Shown one piece after another: positions 21,239 to 32,276 of a stretch of DNA of 64,000 nucleotides. The translations under genes and the position numbers were made by a program. Origin of the DNA: Fragilariopsis cylindrus CCMP1102 (taxonomy: Eukaryota > Bacillariophyta > Bacillariophyceae > Bacillariales > Bacillariaceae); NCBI GenBank assembly GCA_900095095.1, contig FMBT01000290.1, positions 310,001 to 374,000 on the forward strand, given 5' to 3'. The stretch's first letter is position 1, and every line of letters starts with the position of its first letter. The notes beneath the pieces were generated by a model that was not told the origin of the DNA, did not search any database, and saw nothing but the letters and a program-made list of their open reading frames with translations.

Positions 21239-22098
21239 TTAACCGCATATGTAGTTGTGTTGACTCAAGATAAGGGCAACAATTAATCCATAAAGCGCAA
21301 GTGCTTCTGAGAAAATCAGCATAATCAGCATACCAACGTATAATTTGTTCGATGCTTCAACGTTGTTTGAACCACCAAAATCATCGGATTCTCCAGCATC
21401 ATCACTCCAAAACCATTTTCGTCCTCCCTCTGCCTTTAAACCAAAACCTCTTACACCAGCATCTCCAATAACACCAATGGTACCTCCAGCGGCTAGACAG
21501 GAAAGTCCACAGCATAATCCGGCGGCAAGATGAACGTATCCATTATATGTACTGTATGTGTTTGATCCATCAGCACCGGGAGGTGAAATGGCTTGAGTAA
21601 TAATAACAGAAACAATTAATCCATAAATACCCAACACACCGGCCATAACAATAGGAACAATATTCTTAATGATACCCTTTGGATGATCAATACCCATATG
21701 ACACACGCCACAACCAGCTCTCCATGTTCCCCAAGCGGAACCCCAACTGGAAAGGATCATACATCCACTTGCGCCTAAATATCCACTGTAATCATAATAA
21801 AAATAAAAGAAACGATTTAAACGAATGCATCATAAATAATGAGAAAAAACCCAACCAATCAAATTGTATCGAATAAGGATAATTAAATTGCATGAATCAA
21901 TCTCTCTCTCTTGCTGGGATGTTTTTTTAATAGCGATACTACTTGTTCCAAAATTAAAGAATTTATGTCCTTTTATAACGGTTAATTTTCAAAGATAAAA
22001 ATCTGTCACTTCATCATTTGAAAACGAGAGAAACAACTAACTTACAATACTGTCGCATATGATGGACATAGTTCATATCCTGCTACAACTTCTGTCAT
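21239..22098 (-). CDS. V-type H+-ATPase proteolipid subunit c, copy 2
   Basis: Two exons, 22098..22046 and 21785..21239, give 199 residues. The join completes TVF|GYLGASGCMILSSWGSAWGTW, the first helix of the family, and uses GTAAGT and ATTACAG sites. Helices follow in order (VPIVMAGVLGIYGLIV, HLAAGLCCGLSCLAAG, GMLIMLIFSEALALYG) with the essential glutamate in helix 4. It is closer to canonical subunit c in helix 1 than copy 1 is. It also has the acidic helix 3-4 loop insert (WFWSDDAGESDDFGG). Both copies lie on the minus strand and flank the MBOAT gene. Copy 1 has three introns, copy 2 one, so the duplication is not recent. Confidence 0.94.
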
Positions 22099-23234
22099 TT
22101 TATTTTATTCTATTTGTCTAATGCTATATGGTCTGCTAGGTTACTATTATTTATTTTATTTTCCACAAATACTTCTTGTATGTCGTTGTTGTTGTTGTTG
22201 ATTGTTAATTTTTCGAGGCGAAGTGCTCGCTCATACGGTAATAACTGTATCACGCGAAGAGAAAAAGAACACGGGCAGGTTTACGCTCGCTCGCAAGTTG
22301 GCCCATCATTGGCTGAATAATTTTGAAAGGGGGCGAAATATCCCCCTTTAGTAGTTAAATAAAGTACCACAGCACGGTAGTACGAGTAGTACTAGAGGCA
22401 TATAAATAATAGTAATAATACTAGTATATATTGATTATTAGTTGGTATATTGTATTATCTCAGAAATATTGCATCCATCATACTCATTTATATGCAGTAA
22501 CAATTTCTTTGCCTGAACAACAAACGAACAGGCCCTCAATGTATCTACATTCTTGAAATAGCCCATGTGTTTTATTATCTTCATAGTTGATGTAAAGTCT
22601 TACTTCTCCCACACCTGGTCGAAATCATTACTATAGTTCTTTCCACTTATTAAAAACGAATTTGTTGGTTGTTCTTGTTCATTGGAATATTATCAAGAAC
22701 CATAGGAAAATTATCCAAGAGTACATCCTTTGATTATCAAGGGCTCATTTTTTGGTCGCATTATCTGGACAAGCAATATTTATAGATATATTTCATATTT
22801 TTACATTTGAAGTGCTTTGGCTCTCAAAATATTCCTGTTCGAATGCTAACTACAGATTAGCCTATTGCAAAAAGAAGCCCTATTAATTAAACTTTGTATG
22901 TATGCATTTGAGACAATGATAATAGATAAAATAAAAGAACCAGTATTATATTATATTAAATTGTCATATCGTTATCATCTCTATCCATTACAGTATTATT
23001 ATCATGAAATATGATTCGTAGAAGTTCTACGAGTCCGAGCATCTTGTTCACTCATACCATGACCATAAGTCGATTTTCAGTCCTTCCTCTCGATTTATCA
23101 CACACTCCGAACTATTGATGTATCTTAGAGCCCCGACAGGATACCAAGGATTTGTTCGTTTTTGTTTTTGTTTTATGACACTGAAAAGTATGGAGGGTGT
23201 GGGTATTGCCGCACTCGTAAAAAATATATTATTG
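22099..23234. other. Intergenic region
   Basis: A 1.14-kb AT-rich gap. Just upstream of V-ATPase c copy 2 there is a perfect 8-bp hairpin (AAAGGGGG at 22326-22333, CCCCCTTT at 22342-22349, 8-nt loop) of unknown meaning. No gene, RNA or repeat family was recognised. Confidence 0.5.
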
Positions 23235-24047
23235 TTAGTCGTAGTGTCCCAACTCTTGCATTTTCATTAAAAATTGGATTCCCCGAGATCTTCTTGCTAT
23301 TTCAATCGGTGTACTATCAGCTCCTTCCATTTTCATATTGGGGTCATGTCCGGCCCGTACTAGAGCTTCACCCCCAACATCAAGATTATTGCTTGCCATC
23401 CGATGAAGAGCAGTATATCCATACGTATCTTGTGCGTACAAATCAGCCTTTGCATCGATTAAAGATTGTGTTGAAAGCTGATTGTTACTTGACATACCAC
23501 ACATGTGCAAAGGACGAGCACCACCGGTTGATATTTCTTCCTTCAATTCTGGATAATCTTTTAAAATCTCGGTTACCTTTTCTGGTCCAGCGTGGATTGC
23601 TTTACTCATCAACGAATATCCACGTCCGTCGTAGACAGGACCGGGACGATTATTATGATTCTGGTATTGCTCCCCAATCACAATATTCCCCTCGTTATCA
23701 CGTTTTACACAACCACCGTAAATTCCTGCACCCACTGAATCTGCGTAAGGATCAAAACCTTCGTTATCAGTGTTACCTGGCAATCCATATTTCTCAGCCA
23801 TCCCCTTCGCGTACGGGTCATAATCGATCTTAACACCATCTTTTCGATAGTGTTCCATGTTGTTGTCGCTGTTGTTGTTGCTGCTGCTACTATACGATTG
23901 TTCTTGATTGTTGGCGTTCACGGAAAAAACGATTAGAGAAGATGTCAAACCACGATACAAAGCTGATTGATTCGACAACAACAAAGAATTAGCGAACGGG
24001 AAGAGCGAACGCGGAAATATCGTAACAAATAAGAGTGCCCTGAGCAT
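23235..24047 (-). CDS. Secreted or organelle-targeted ankyrin-repeat protein
   Basis: A single exon of 270 residues. The N-terminus is hydrophobic with basic and hydroxylated residues (MLRALLFVTIFPRSLF) and looks like a targeting peptide. An Asn/Ser-rich spacer follows, then a region with repeated DPYA motifs (DYDPYAKGMAEKYG, GFDPYADSVGAG). The C-terminal half carries two to three ankyrin repeats (ARPLHMCGMSSNN, YGYTALHRMASNNLDVGGEALVRAG, STPIEIARRSRG). Ankyrin repeats mediate protein binding; partner and location are unknown. It is divergently arranged with the gene at 24544. Confidence 0.75.
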   Translation of the reverse strand: MLRALLFVTIFPRSLFPFANSLLLSNQSALYRGLTSSLIVFSVNANNQEQSYSSSSNNNSDNNMEHYRKDGVKIDYDPYAKGMAEKYGLPGNTDNEGFDPYADSVGAGIYGGCVKRDNEGNIVIGEQYQNHNNRPGPVYDGRGYSLMSKAIHAGPEKVTEILKDYPELKEEISTGGARPLHMCGMSSNNQLSTQSLIDAKADLYAQDTYGYTALHRMASNNLDVGGEALVRAGHDPNMKMEGADSTPIEIARRSRGIQFLMKMQELGHYD

Positions 24048-24543
24048 GGATACGGAGTTCGATTGCTTTGGAGCGCAGTAAGTTAGAGTAGTTAGCGATT
24101 AATTTTTGAATAAGTCTCTTCCACCCAATTCGTTGACATGCATTTCATTGTGTTCTACGGCACAATTACTGAACCTTCACCGTACAATATTACATCTTTT
24201 GCTCTGTCTCGCATCACTACTTCCACCTAAAGTATACTGTACTACGGTATTTTGCTGTGTCAGTAACAAGCAATAACCCAGTCACACATACTTTTTTTTA
24301 GTCGTAAAAGTACGCATCGAATGAGTCAGAGTCAATATCATCAGCTGTACATGATAACGGCATGCATTGCAAAAGCACGCCACCAAGAACAGTTGTCGTC
24401 ATCCTACGAATTAATCGGGTAGAATAATTGTACGGACGAGGGAAAATGGAATTGTTCAATACCAATAATTCTCATTACTTCATAGCAACTCGAAAATTAA
24501 AACAATACCCGTCTCAACAACAACAACAACAACAACATCAAAA
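24048..24543. other. Divergent intergenic region
   Basis: A 496-bp gap between the ankyrin gene and the glutaredoxin-like gene, so it holds both promoters. It ends with a CAA run in the 5' leader of the latter (24521-24538). No other feature was seen. Confidence 0.45.
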
Positions 24544-25089
24544 ATGAAGTCATTCTCCGCCTTAACCCTTCTTTCTCTACCATTGATGTCATCAGCGTTA
24601 TCAGGAGAAGTGACTCGGAATCCAAACCCCGTAATCAAAACGATGGCCCAGGGTATGGGTTTGTTAAAACCTATTTTTTCTGGCGAAGCTAAGGTACAAG
24701 CAGCAATATTAGGATTTAATGTCGATGAGCAAATGGTTTCAGATGAAATAGCTGAAGAGGTTAAATCGAATCCTGTTTTGATTTATACCTATGGGCTATC
24801 GCCTTTCTCTACTGAGGCTATCGCTATTTTGGAAAGTAAAAATTGCGACTTTAAGACGATTGAAGTTGGAGCAGAATGGTTCTTATTGGGCCCAATTAAC
24901 AGCGTCAAGAGGGTACTTCTTTCAAAATGTGTTGAAAATGGTGCTACTAGTCTTCCCAAAGTTTTTGTTAATGGACAGTGTCTGGGTGGGTGTGCTGAGT
25001 TGGCAGAAAGCGTATCGAGTGGTGAATTTGACGAATTATTGAGTAAAAAGGGCGCCAAGAAGGAAAAGAAGGGCTTTCCTTTCTTTTAA
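24544..25089 (+). CDS. Glutaredoxin-fold protein lacking both active-site cysteines
   Basis: A single exon of 181 residues. An N-terminal signal-like segment (MKSFSALTLLSLPLMSSALS) suggests entry into the secretory route or plastid. The C-terminal 100 residues have the glutaredoxin layout: beta strand VLIYTYG, active-site position, helix, cis-proline strand (TSLPKVFVNGQ) and the glutathione-binding GG turn (CLGGCAEL). At the place of CPYC the protein reads SPFS (about 86-89), so neither catalytic cysteine is present and classical dithiol or monothiol chemistry is ruled out. It may bind glutathione or a metal without redox turnover. A lysine-rich tail ends in FPFF. Confidence 0.78.
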   Translation: MKSFSALTLLSLPLMSSALSGEVTRNPNPVIKTMAQGMGLLKPIFSGEAKVQAAILGFNVDEQMVSDEIAEEVKSNPVLIYTYGLSPFSTEAIAILESKNCDFKTIEVGAEWFLLGPINSVKRVLLSKCVENGATSLPKVFVNGQCLGGCAELAESVSSGEFDELLSKKGAKKEKKGFPFF

Positions 25090-25291
25090 AGAATAATTTA
25101 GATCTTGGTTCCGATTAAAATTACGTAACAAAACTTATTAGTAGAACAATACGGAAATACAAATCTACTATGAATCGTAAAAATATACTGTTACTTTCTA
25201 TCTAATTGCCAATGGAATAAAAATATTATCCGATGTCTACGAGCTATATGTGTAAAAAAATGCCGACAAAATCGCATGCTATGCAGTTTTT

Positions 25292-26944
25292 TCACGCCAA
25301 CACAGGCTGTTTCTCCGTGTCGTTTAGCAATTTTGGGAAGGATTTTTCGCATTCTATACCGTTCGAAACTGTTGACCTAGTAGTAGCATCGTCGTGATCT
25401 TTTCGTTCATCAAGACTGGGAAGTACAGAAACTTCTACTTTCGTATCGTGCTTTTTTTCTGAGACCGATGTTTCGGTAATTACGTTATTATCTAGGGATA
25501 AGCCCTCGAGTTCTTTCCATAGCTCGTCTTCGTCGTACATACTACCATTTACACCTAATGATACCAAACTATCATTGACAACTTGAACTTCGTCTAATTC
25601 CGACTGTAAATCATCAACCACTTGATCGACGTCTTCTATGGGAGTTTCTTCACGAATTTTTTTGAGAACCTTTGTCGAATCGGCCATCAATTCTACCATC
25701 GATTGGTTTGTACTTGCACTTTCGATAGCCGTTTTCGTTTGTTCTAACGTTAGCTGTATGTTAGAAGTCGATTCAATTTGCTTTTCGATTATTCTTCGTC
25801 TGGTAACTTGATTCATTGCCATCTTAATTTGATTCCGTTTCTTATATTGAAGCGCTTTGATGTTATACGCGCTAATCTGTTCGGACCATTCTTGCAATTT
25901 TTCTTCATTCCGTCTCATGGCTTTTTGAATATCCCAAAGACAAATGTGGACACCCAGATTTTCAGGAATAAAATCAATATCATCATGACGAGAGGATGAT
26001 TTATTTGTATTACTTGTTATTGTGATGTTTGCCGACGATAAAACGATCACATCCATTCCATTTTGTTTTGGACGACGAAAGATTCTTGCTTTATTCAAGC
26101 CGACCAACACTTGGAGTAAAAAATCATTATCTTCAAAAGAAGAACTATTTTTCTTACTATTCCTATTTTGGAACATTCCGATGTCAAGTTTTGACATCCA
26201 AGAGTTCCATTCTGATAGTCCCAATACGATGTGAGATGTATCTGCAGAAAGACGACATATTTCATTCTCTAAGTATTGAATGGTGGATTCTATCAATACA
26301 AAATTGACGATCGGTGTGCTTAATCCCAAAGCGTACGATGATGAAGATGGGTTCTCCTTTTCACTGACATCATCATCGGTAAATGCATCATCTCCCTCTT
26401 GCTTCCATTCGTCGACGTCATCGTCGTGATCATCATCGTCGTTAGCAGCTAAATACCCTAGGATAGAGCTACCGGCGTAGTTGATTACACGCAAAGGACT
26501 GAGTATCGTCTGGGCGATAGAGGGGATATATGATCTTTTTGTTGGGGTGGTGTTAGTAGTAGTAGTAGTAGTAGTAGTACTCATCCTTCCACGCTTGCTT
26601 CGAAGAAAGTCCACAACTTCATTCGCTTCAGTCAGAACACCGGTTTTTTTATTTGGTAATTCCCATGGTATATCCATTCCGTCCTTGCACGTTTCATTTA
26701 TAACTTGCTGAGTCGTTGCTCTTAAAGTCCCATGTTTCGTACAATATATATCATGTGCTTCGGTCCACGATGTCGGGGTTGTGGCGGTAGCGGCGACGGC
26801 AGCGACAACCTCATCGTCACCAGTACCAATCGTCGACATAACTTCTTCCTTTACTTCCTCGTACCTAGTAGTAGAGTTGTTGTCATTATTGCCATCATCA
26901 TCGTCAACAGGCGATGCTGACGAAAGCATTGATAGCATACCCAT
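25292..26944 (-). CDS. CHMP7: CHMP7-like ESCRT protein
   Basis: A single exon of 550 residues. The N-terminal half has a winged-helix-like region with low-complexity acidic and threonine-rich inserts (LVGLNKARIFRRP, GVHICLWDIQKAM). The C-terminal half is a SNF7-type helical domain (QISAYNIKALQYKKRNQIKMAM, RRRIIEKQ, TIEDVDQVVDDL-like) with an acidic C-terminal helix (DEDELWKELEGLSL) resembling a MIM. CHMP7 joins ESCRT-II-like and ESCRT-III-like parts and acts in nuclear-envelope sealing with inner membrane proteins. It lies 200 bp from the convergent glutaredoxin-like gene. Confidence 0.83.
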   Translation of the reverse strand: MGMLSMLSSASPVDDDDGNNDNNSTTRYEEVKEEVMSTIGTGDDEVVAAVAATATTPTSWTEAHDIYCTKHGTLRATTQQVINETCKDGMDIPWELPNKKTGVLTEANEVVDFLRSKRGRMSTTTTTTTTNTTPTKRSYIPSIAQTILSPLRVINYAGSSILGYLAANDDDDHDDDVDEWKQEGDDAFTDDDVSEKENPSSSSYALGLSTPIVNFVLIESTIQYLENEICRLSADTSHIVLGLSEWNSWMSKLDIGMFQNRNSKKNSSSFEDNDFLLQVLVGLNKARIFRRPKQNGMDVIVLSSANITITSNTNKSSSRHDDIDFIPENLGVHICLWDIQKAMRRNEEKLQEWSEQISAYNIKALQYKKRNQIKMAMNQVTRRRIIEKQIESTSNIQLTLEQTKTAIESASTNQSMVELMADSTKVLKKIREETPIEDVDQVVDDLQSELDEVQVVNDSLVSLGVNGSMYDEDELWKELEGLSLDNNVITETSVSEKKHDTKVEVSVLPSLDERKDHDDATTRSTVSNGIECEKSFPKLLNDTEKQPVLA

Positions 26945-28126
26945 CTTCTCTTGGAAACTACTACTAACTCAGAAAATCCTCGTTCTATGAAGGTGCCTAC
27001 CGGTATGTACCAACTGTGTTGTTTGATGATTGTTGTCTGTTGTCTAGTGTTGTTGTGTCCACGGTAAAGAATAATTTTGAATGTAAGAATTAATCTAAAG
27101 AGAAAAGAAATGTAACGGAAAAATACGATTTGTTTAGTCACGCGACAGAAATCAGTCCCAGTTTCAATAATATATTATATTTAACGTTACAGTAATAACG
27201 TTAACGTTACTGGTAGTTTAGTTAAGGCACATTCAGAAGCTAGGTGTAACTGAAGTTTTTCATTGTTGTTGTTTACAGTAATGTTCAACCTTCTTTTGTA
27301 GAGTCTAATTGAAAGAAAAGAAAAGAAAAGAGAGAAAGAATAACAACAGCAAAAAGATAGATATAGATACAGTAGATACAAATAGATGGATTTGTGTGTG
27401 TGTGTGTGTGTCCAGTTCAGCTCAAAAGCTGGCGAAACACTCTGTGATGGCCGGGTTGTGTTTGTGTGATGAACATTGTTTAAAAAATTGACCTTGAAAC
27501 TAACCATTATCTTTGGTGCTGTCATCATCATCTACTATTATCAGATGTTGCAATGTCAATACGTGATATGATGGTAGCCCCCTTGCCTCCCTGCTATTGT
27601 ACTCAAGAAGTGTTATACCCAACTAGGCTACAAACATGTACATTACTAATTCCCATTAATGTAGCAGAATAAGAGTAACTGGTACTGTAATAGTGAACGA
27701 TGTTTGTTTCTCTTTCAAGAATAAGGTATACTAAACTAAACTAAAATAATATACTATGTTTATTCTTCAAAATTGGATAGTCTTATTTATTTATAGGGTT
27801 CCCTCCACGTTTCTTTTCTTTATTTTATATCCCGATCTGCGAGGATGCAATACAATACACGCACTGTTTGTATATGTGTATATATATGTATCAGTTTTGT
27901 GCATATGCATGATTTATCTGGATTAGTCTTCTTTTTTTTATTTCCCTGTGACGATAATGATAATCTAACCGGAGTAAAAAGACGTAGGAAATGTTTGTGT
28001 GTTTTCGTTTGGGCTCGTTGTTATGTTTTATGATGTAGAAAAAAATGTGATGTAATATCTTCATTTTCTTCAACTTAATAGTAGTGTACTATCACCTAGC
28101 TTGGATCATTGGGATTTCTGTTGTTG
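26945..28126. other. Intergenic region with simple repeats
   Basis: A 1.18-kb gap upstream of CHMP7 and downstream of the 28127 gene. It contains a (GT)n run at about 27394-27411, an (AAAAG)n run near 27313-27335 and an AACGTTA-type palindrome near 27186-27215. Open frames here are low complexity and unsupported. Confidence 0.5.
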
Positions 28127-29131
28127 TTATTGTTGTACGCATAGCTTTGCTGATTTGGGACTGATTGATGATGATGAATCTTGTTTCCGCTTGTTGTTAT
28201 TAATGTTGGCATTATTTATATCACCACCAACGACAACAACAAGACTGGGAGATGCAGGAGGTGTGATTCGAACAATTAGAGGAGCAGCAAGAGGATTTGG
28301 TACAGGTTGGTAATTAGCAAGTAATGGATTAGGAACTTGTCCTGAGATGGCTAGTACAGCAGGAGGAGCGTTTATCGCAACTGTTGCTGTACTTGTATCA
28401 GTATTACTATTATTCACAACGGAGGAAGAAGGAGCAACATTATTATCAATACCCTCTGCAGCTGCTTGTGCTACTGCTGCTACATGTGCCATTAGGTCAC
28501 GTTTGGCTGTTAATGTATTGGATGCAATTTTAGCTAATAGATCATTTTCAAATCCACCAACAGTGATATCATCAGAAACTAAAGATTCCACAGATAAGGC
28601 AAGTTCACCAATCACAGTCGGAACATGAGCGAGTTTCGATAGAACTGCATGGTCAAGATCACCATCCACACTTGTAAGAAGTTTCACTACGTGATTACCA
28701 CCTAAATACCAAACCTTGATATTCGTATTATGATTATTATTATTATAAGTCGTCGTGTTATCAATTACTGAAGGAAATAATGATGCTGATGTTGTTGTTG
28801 TATGATTAGTAGTAGTAAAGTTATCGCCGCTATTGATCTGCTGCAACGGAGTCGGTACGGCAATCATCTTTGGGTTATTATTTACCGACGACACAGTAGA
28901 AGATGAAGAAGCTACGACGGTAGAAAACATTGGCGATGGTACTAATGTCTTGGGTAGGATAACTTGATGTTTGATTCCGCCACTAGTACTAGAAGACTTT
29001 GCTGGAATCGTGATCTTGTTGTGAGTCGTCGTGCTCTGCTTATTATTGATCTTACTTATACTACTAATAGTAGTATTTGTCCGTTTGCTTGGCGTAGTGG
29101 CAGCGATAGAAGTTGGTGCTGGTCGTTTCAT
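28127..29131 (-). CDS. Unrecognised Thr/Ser/Asn-rich protein with a helical core
   Basis: A single exon of 334 residues that I do not recognise. The N-terminal 130 residues are low complexity (Thr, Ser, Asn, Lys). A more ordinary core of about 90 residues follows (VWYLGGNHVVKLLTSVDGDLDHAVLSK, ELALSVESLVSD, AKRDLMAHVAAVAQAAAEG) and looks helical. A second core (VLAISGQVPNPLLANYQPVPNPL) has a repeated VPNPL motif. The C-terminus is basic (NNNKRKQDSSS, SPKSAKL), perhaps a nuclear localisation signal. The core is the best argument that it is a real gene. Confidence 0.6.
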   Translation of the reverse strand: MKRPAPTSIAATTPSKRTNTTISSISKINNKQSTTTHNKITIPAKSSSTSGGIKHQVILPKTLVPSPMFSTVVASSSSTVSSVNNNPKMIAVPTPLQQINSGDNFTTTNHTTTTSASLFPSVIDNTTTYNNNNHNTNIKVWYLGGNHVVKLLTSVDGDLDHAVLSKLAHVPTVIGELALSVESLVSDDITVGGFENDLLAKIASNTLTAKRDLMAHVAAVAQAAAEGIDNNVAPSSSVVNNSNTDTSTATVAINAPPAVLAISGQVPNPLLANYQPVPNPLAAPLIVRITPPASPSLVVVVGGDINNANINNNKRKQDSSSSISPKSAKLCVQQ

Positions 29132-30248
29132 TTTTGTTTAGTTCTTTCTTTGTTGGCAGGTTACTTATTCCGAATGATGTCAGGCACGATATGATAAGAT
29201 ACAATATGATAGCGATAGGAAGTGAGTATGATAACCACGGTTTGCCTGGGATCAGAGATAGTATGTATGGTTAACGTAATACAAGGAGTACCGTAGTTTT
29301 TTTGAAAAAGAGAAACAAAGTTTCCTCACGTCATCGCCACTTTTGCAGTTTTTGTTTGCATGGCTGGGTTGAAAAGAAGGCGGTTGCACATGGTACACTG
29401 CGTAGGATCGGTCTCTTCGGAAATGAGGAGAGCTTGTCACCACAGCTCAAAAAAGGACAACCGATTTATTCTAAAATCAAAATATTTATTATTAAAAACA
29501 AATCACACTAACACTCCTAAAATCGTTGTACAGTACCCGAATTTATTCAGATTGATTCGAAGATAAGAGACGACAGAGAGAAATATAAAATATTATAATA
29601 ATTTCCAAAACAATGGTATTTAGTACGAATATTAATTTACGAAGATAAACATTTTACCATTATACAATTTCCTTAACCCCCATCTCATGAATTTTTATTG
29701 TGAGAATGTGCTTAGGGGTCTTCAAATAGGTTTCGTTCGATGACGTTTGTGTTTTGTTAAGTAAACGAGATTCAATTTTTTACTTTGATAAGAAACCATG
29801 TGCTGGAAAGAACGGTGTAACGCGTGTGAATGATGTAGTGGTTGTCAAAAAAAAACATAATCCGGCCAATCATTTTACAGCAGCCATATACTTTCACGAT
29901 ACACATCACAACAAATTGTGATTGAATACTACTGTACGGGTAGTAGCAAGCTAGCTAGCTAGCTCGTAGCTTGACTTGACTTTTCGACATTGAAAACAGG
30001 TGCGCCACCCACCAACACCCCCACATCTACTCTTCATAATCCTTCAGCAGAATTTTAGTTCAACAACGGTAGGATCACAGGATGTGGACACTTACTTACT
30101 TAGTTACTCACCTTCCAGAAGTTTCATCTAAGTCACCTTCAATCAAATAATATTGGTATCTAAATCCATAATTAAAGATGTATCCCATCCAGGATTTTCT
30201 ATTGTTGTGGTGTTAGTTCACATATTCCTAATTATTACTGTAACATAA

Positions 30249-30292
<44 letters not shown>

Positions 30293-31133
30293 AGGCCTAT
30301 GTATATAACTATACATAAATCAAAGATCAAAAACTGGCTTTTCTGATCCAACAATTGTCTGTTCTATCATTTGATGTGTGGACTGCCAATGGTAACTACT
30401 TCTTGAAAGATAGTAACAACATATTTCTTACCAACATCATCAGACTAGATATCATCACCATTGGCAGCTCCACCATCTATCCTGTCTCTCTGCTCTGGTC
30501 ATCAGAAAGATCTGTTGGTTGACGATGACACATCATTGTCGGAGCTGGAGGTCATACCGTACCATTGTGGTTGGAAATCAAAAATTCGCATGCAGAAGAT
30601 GATGATTCCAAATAGAGTACACTTCATGTCCTATAGCTTGACTTCAATGGTTGATGAAGCTCAGCTTATTCCTGCCAGTTTGCTAGAATTCTATGCTAAG
30701 ATTTTCCCTGCTCACTACCTACCACACAACAAAGTAACGTGCCAGGTCAAGCATGAACATAATTTGTTGCGCCACTTTGGAACATATCTACAGCAGCAGA
30801 AACTATGACTGGTAGTAAGATTTAGTCATGTACAATACATATCCATTTGACTGCCTTCATAGAGTGAAGATAAAATAGGAATTCTTCTGCCGCATCCTAT
30901 CCTGATACCAATTTTTTGGACGAAGAAATAATGAACCCACATCATTAAATAATATGTCCTTATGCATTTTCCCGTAGCCTCTCTAAAGTGACAAATAATG
31001 ACCTGCGACCTGCCCGGTATCTTGATGAGATGTCAATCAATTAAAAGAAAAATTACCGATCACCGATGGACAACAACACAATACACAAGTTATTATTACT
31101 GTACTCCAACACCATTAAGTTAGTACAGATAAA
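29132..31133. other. Large intergenic region
   Basis: A 2.0-kb AT-rich gap. It holds a (TA)n microsatellite of about 20 units (30250-30289), a (CTAG)n run near 29950-29965 and an open frame at 30443-30808 on the plus strand. That frame has ordinary amino-acid composition (VIPYHCGWKSKIRMQKM, LLEFYAKIFPAHYLPHNK) but no ATG near its start and no recognised domain. It could be an orphan exon or a decayed gene piece and is not called as a gene. Confidence 0.5.
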
Positions 31134-31801
31134 ATGGCAGTAGTAGCATCGACAGAAAATAAGAAGGCAAAACACCCGAAAGGGTTTGCTCAACTTCCAG
31201 GTAAATACAATTGTGTTGCAGTTTAAAGGATTCGCTTTTTCCCCTTCTTCTTTTTTATTTTATCTCGTTTCTCGTCACGTCACGTCACGTCTCATCCCAC
31301 GTCATATCTACCTTAATAACTTAGATTGGTGGATGGAGATTACTCCACATAATACACTTGATACAGAAGAAGATGCTGTGAAAAGGAAGAATGCGAAACA
31401 AGAGGCTATGGTATATAAGGACTTAGCTGCCAAGTCAGATTGGGAACAATTGAATGTTGATAGTAAGTACACAGTGGGAGAGAAGGGTGAATTGATCGAT
31501 AAGGAAACTGGTAAGCCAATAGAAACGGGGGGAAGTAATTCATCATACAAAAAAGATGAAAAAACTGGTGAATGGTTAAAGGATGGGAAGCCTGTCTTCA
31601 AAGGTCTTCAATATTATACTACGGCGGGAGGAGGAGGAGGAGGAGGTGATGGTCTTGTTGCTAGTCCTGGATATGGTCACAAGGATATGAATTGGAAAAA
31701 ACCAGACTGGATGAAGGTAAGTTTTGTTCATCGGGGGAAAAATAAGAAAACGCAAACTATTTCTTGTTATTGTCTTGTTCTCGTTTCAATCTGAATATAC
31801 A

Positions 31802-31838
<37 letters not shown>

Positions 31839-31984
31839 AATCATTAAGTTTAAGAACCTAACATACAACGTACGCCGTTTCAAATTTCTATACAACCACT
31901 ACTACACGCGTACAGGTCAAACTTAAGTCCACCGGCACTGGTGATACAATCCGAAAAGGTGATTATACGCAGTTTGAAAAATAA
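31134..31984 (+). CDS. Unrecognised conserved-looking protein with PxWM motifs
   Basis: Three exons, 31134..31200, 31325..31716 and 31916..31984, give 175 residues. Introns are GT-AG and phases match; the second carries a (TA)n run. The protein is hydrophilic. It has a tryptophan motif near the start (AQLPDWWMEIT) and a related one at the end (KKPDWMKVKLKSTGTGDTI), which looks like a short repeated unit. Between them are KDLAAKSDWEQLN and a Gly-rich run. No signal peptide or membrane segment was found. I recall similar PxWMxxxLKxTxxG units in stramenopile proteins of unknown role; that is a memory, not a search result. Confidence 0.68.
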
Positions 31985-32202
31985 AAATTAAACTACAGCA
32001 ATTTAAATAGATTATTTTTTCGAAATGATTGATTTTATAAATTCACTACCAGCAGCATGCTTGGCGAACAAGCTCAATCCGCTAGTACGAGCTGGTGGAA
32101 ACACAAAAAAATCGTGGCTTCATCAAAAGCAAATAAACGATTGATTTGGGCGAATCCATTTTTGAATCTGCACCTTTCTTTTCTTTTCTATTTCCATAGT
32201 GA

Positions 32203-32233
32203 TTCATCCATCCATCCATCCATCCATCCATCT
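32203..32233. repeat. (CATC)n microsatellite
   Basis: About seven tandem CATC units lie in the gap between the gene at 31134 and the 3' end of UPF1. Confidence 0.9.
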
Positions 32234-32276
32234 ATGCATTCAGTATTTTCATCGAATAGTAGTACGGAAATAGATA

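Noticed and set aside
22326-22349. Perfect GGGGG/CCCCC hairpin as a terminator or riboswitch
   Set aside because: A lone 8-bp stem in eukaryotic intergenic DNA has no known role of that kind and may be chance.
27187-27531. 114-codon minus-strand open frame
   Set aside because: Composed largely of translated GT and AAAAG simple repeats.
30443-30808. Open frame of about 120 codons with ordinary composition
   Set aside because: No ATG near the start, no recognised domain and no convincing splice partners, so kept only as a note in the intergenic entry.
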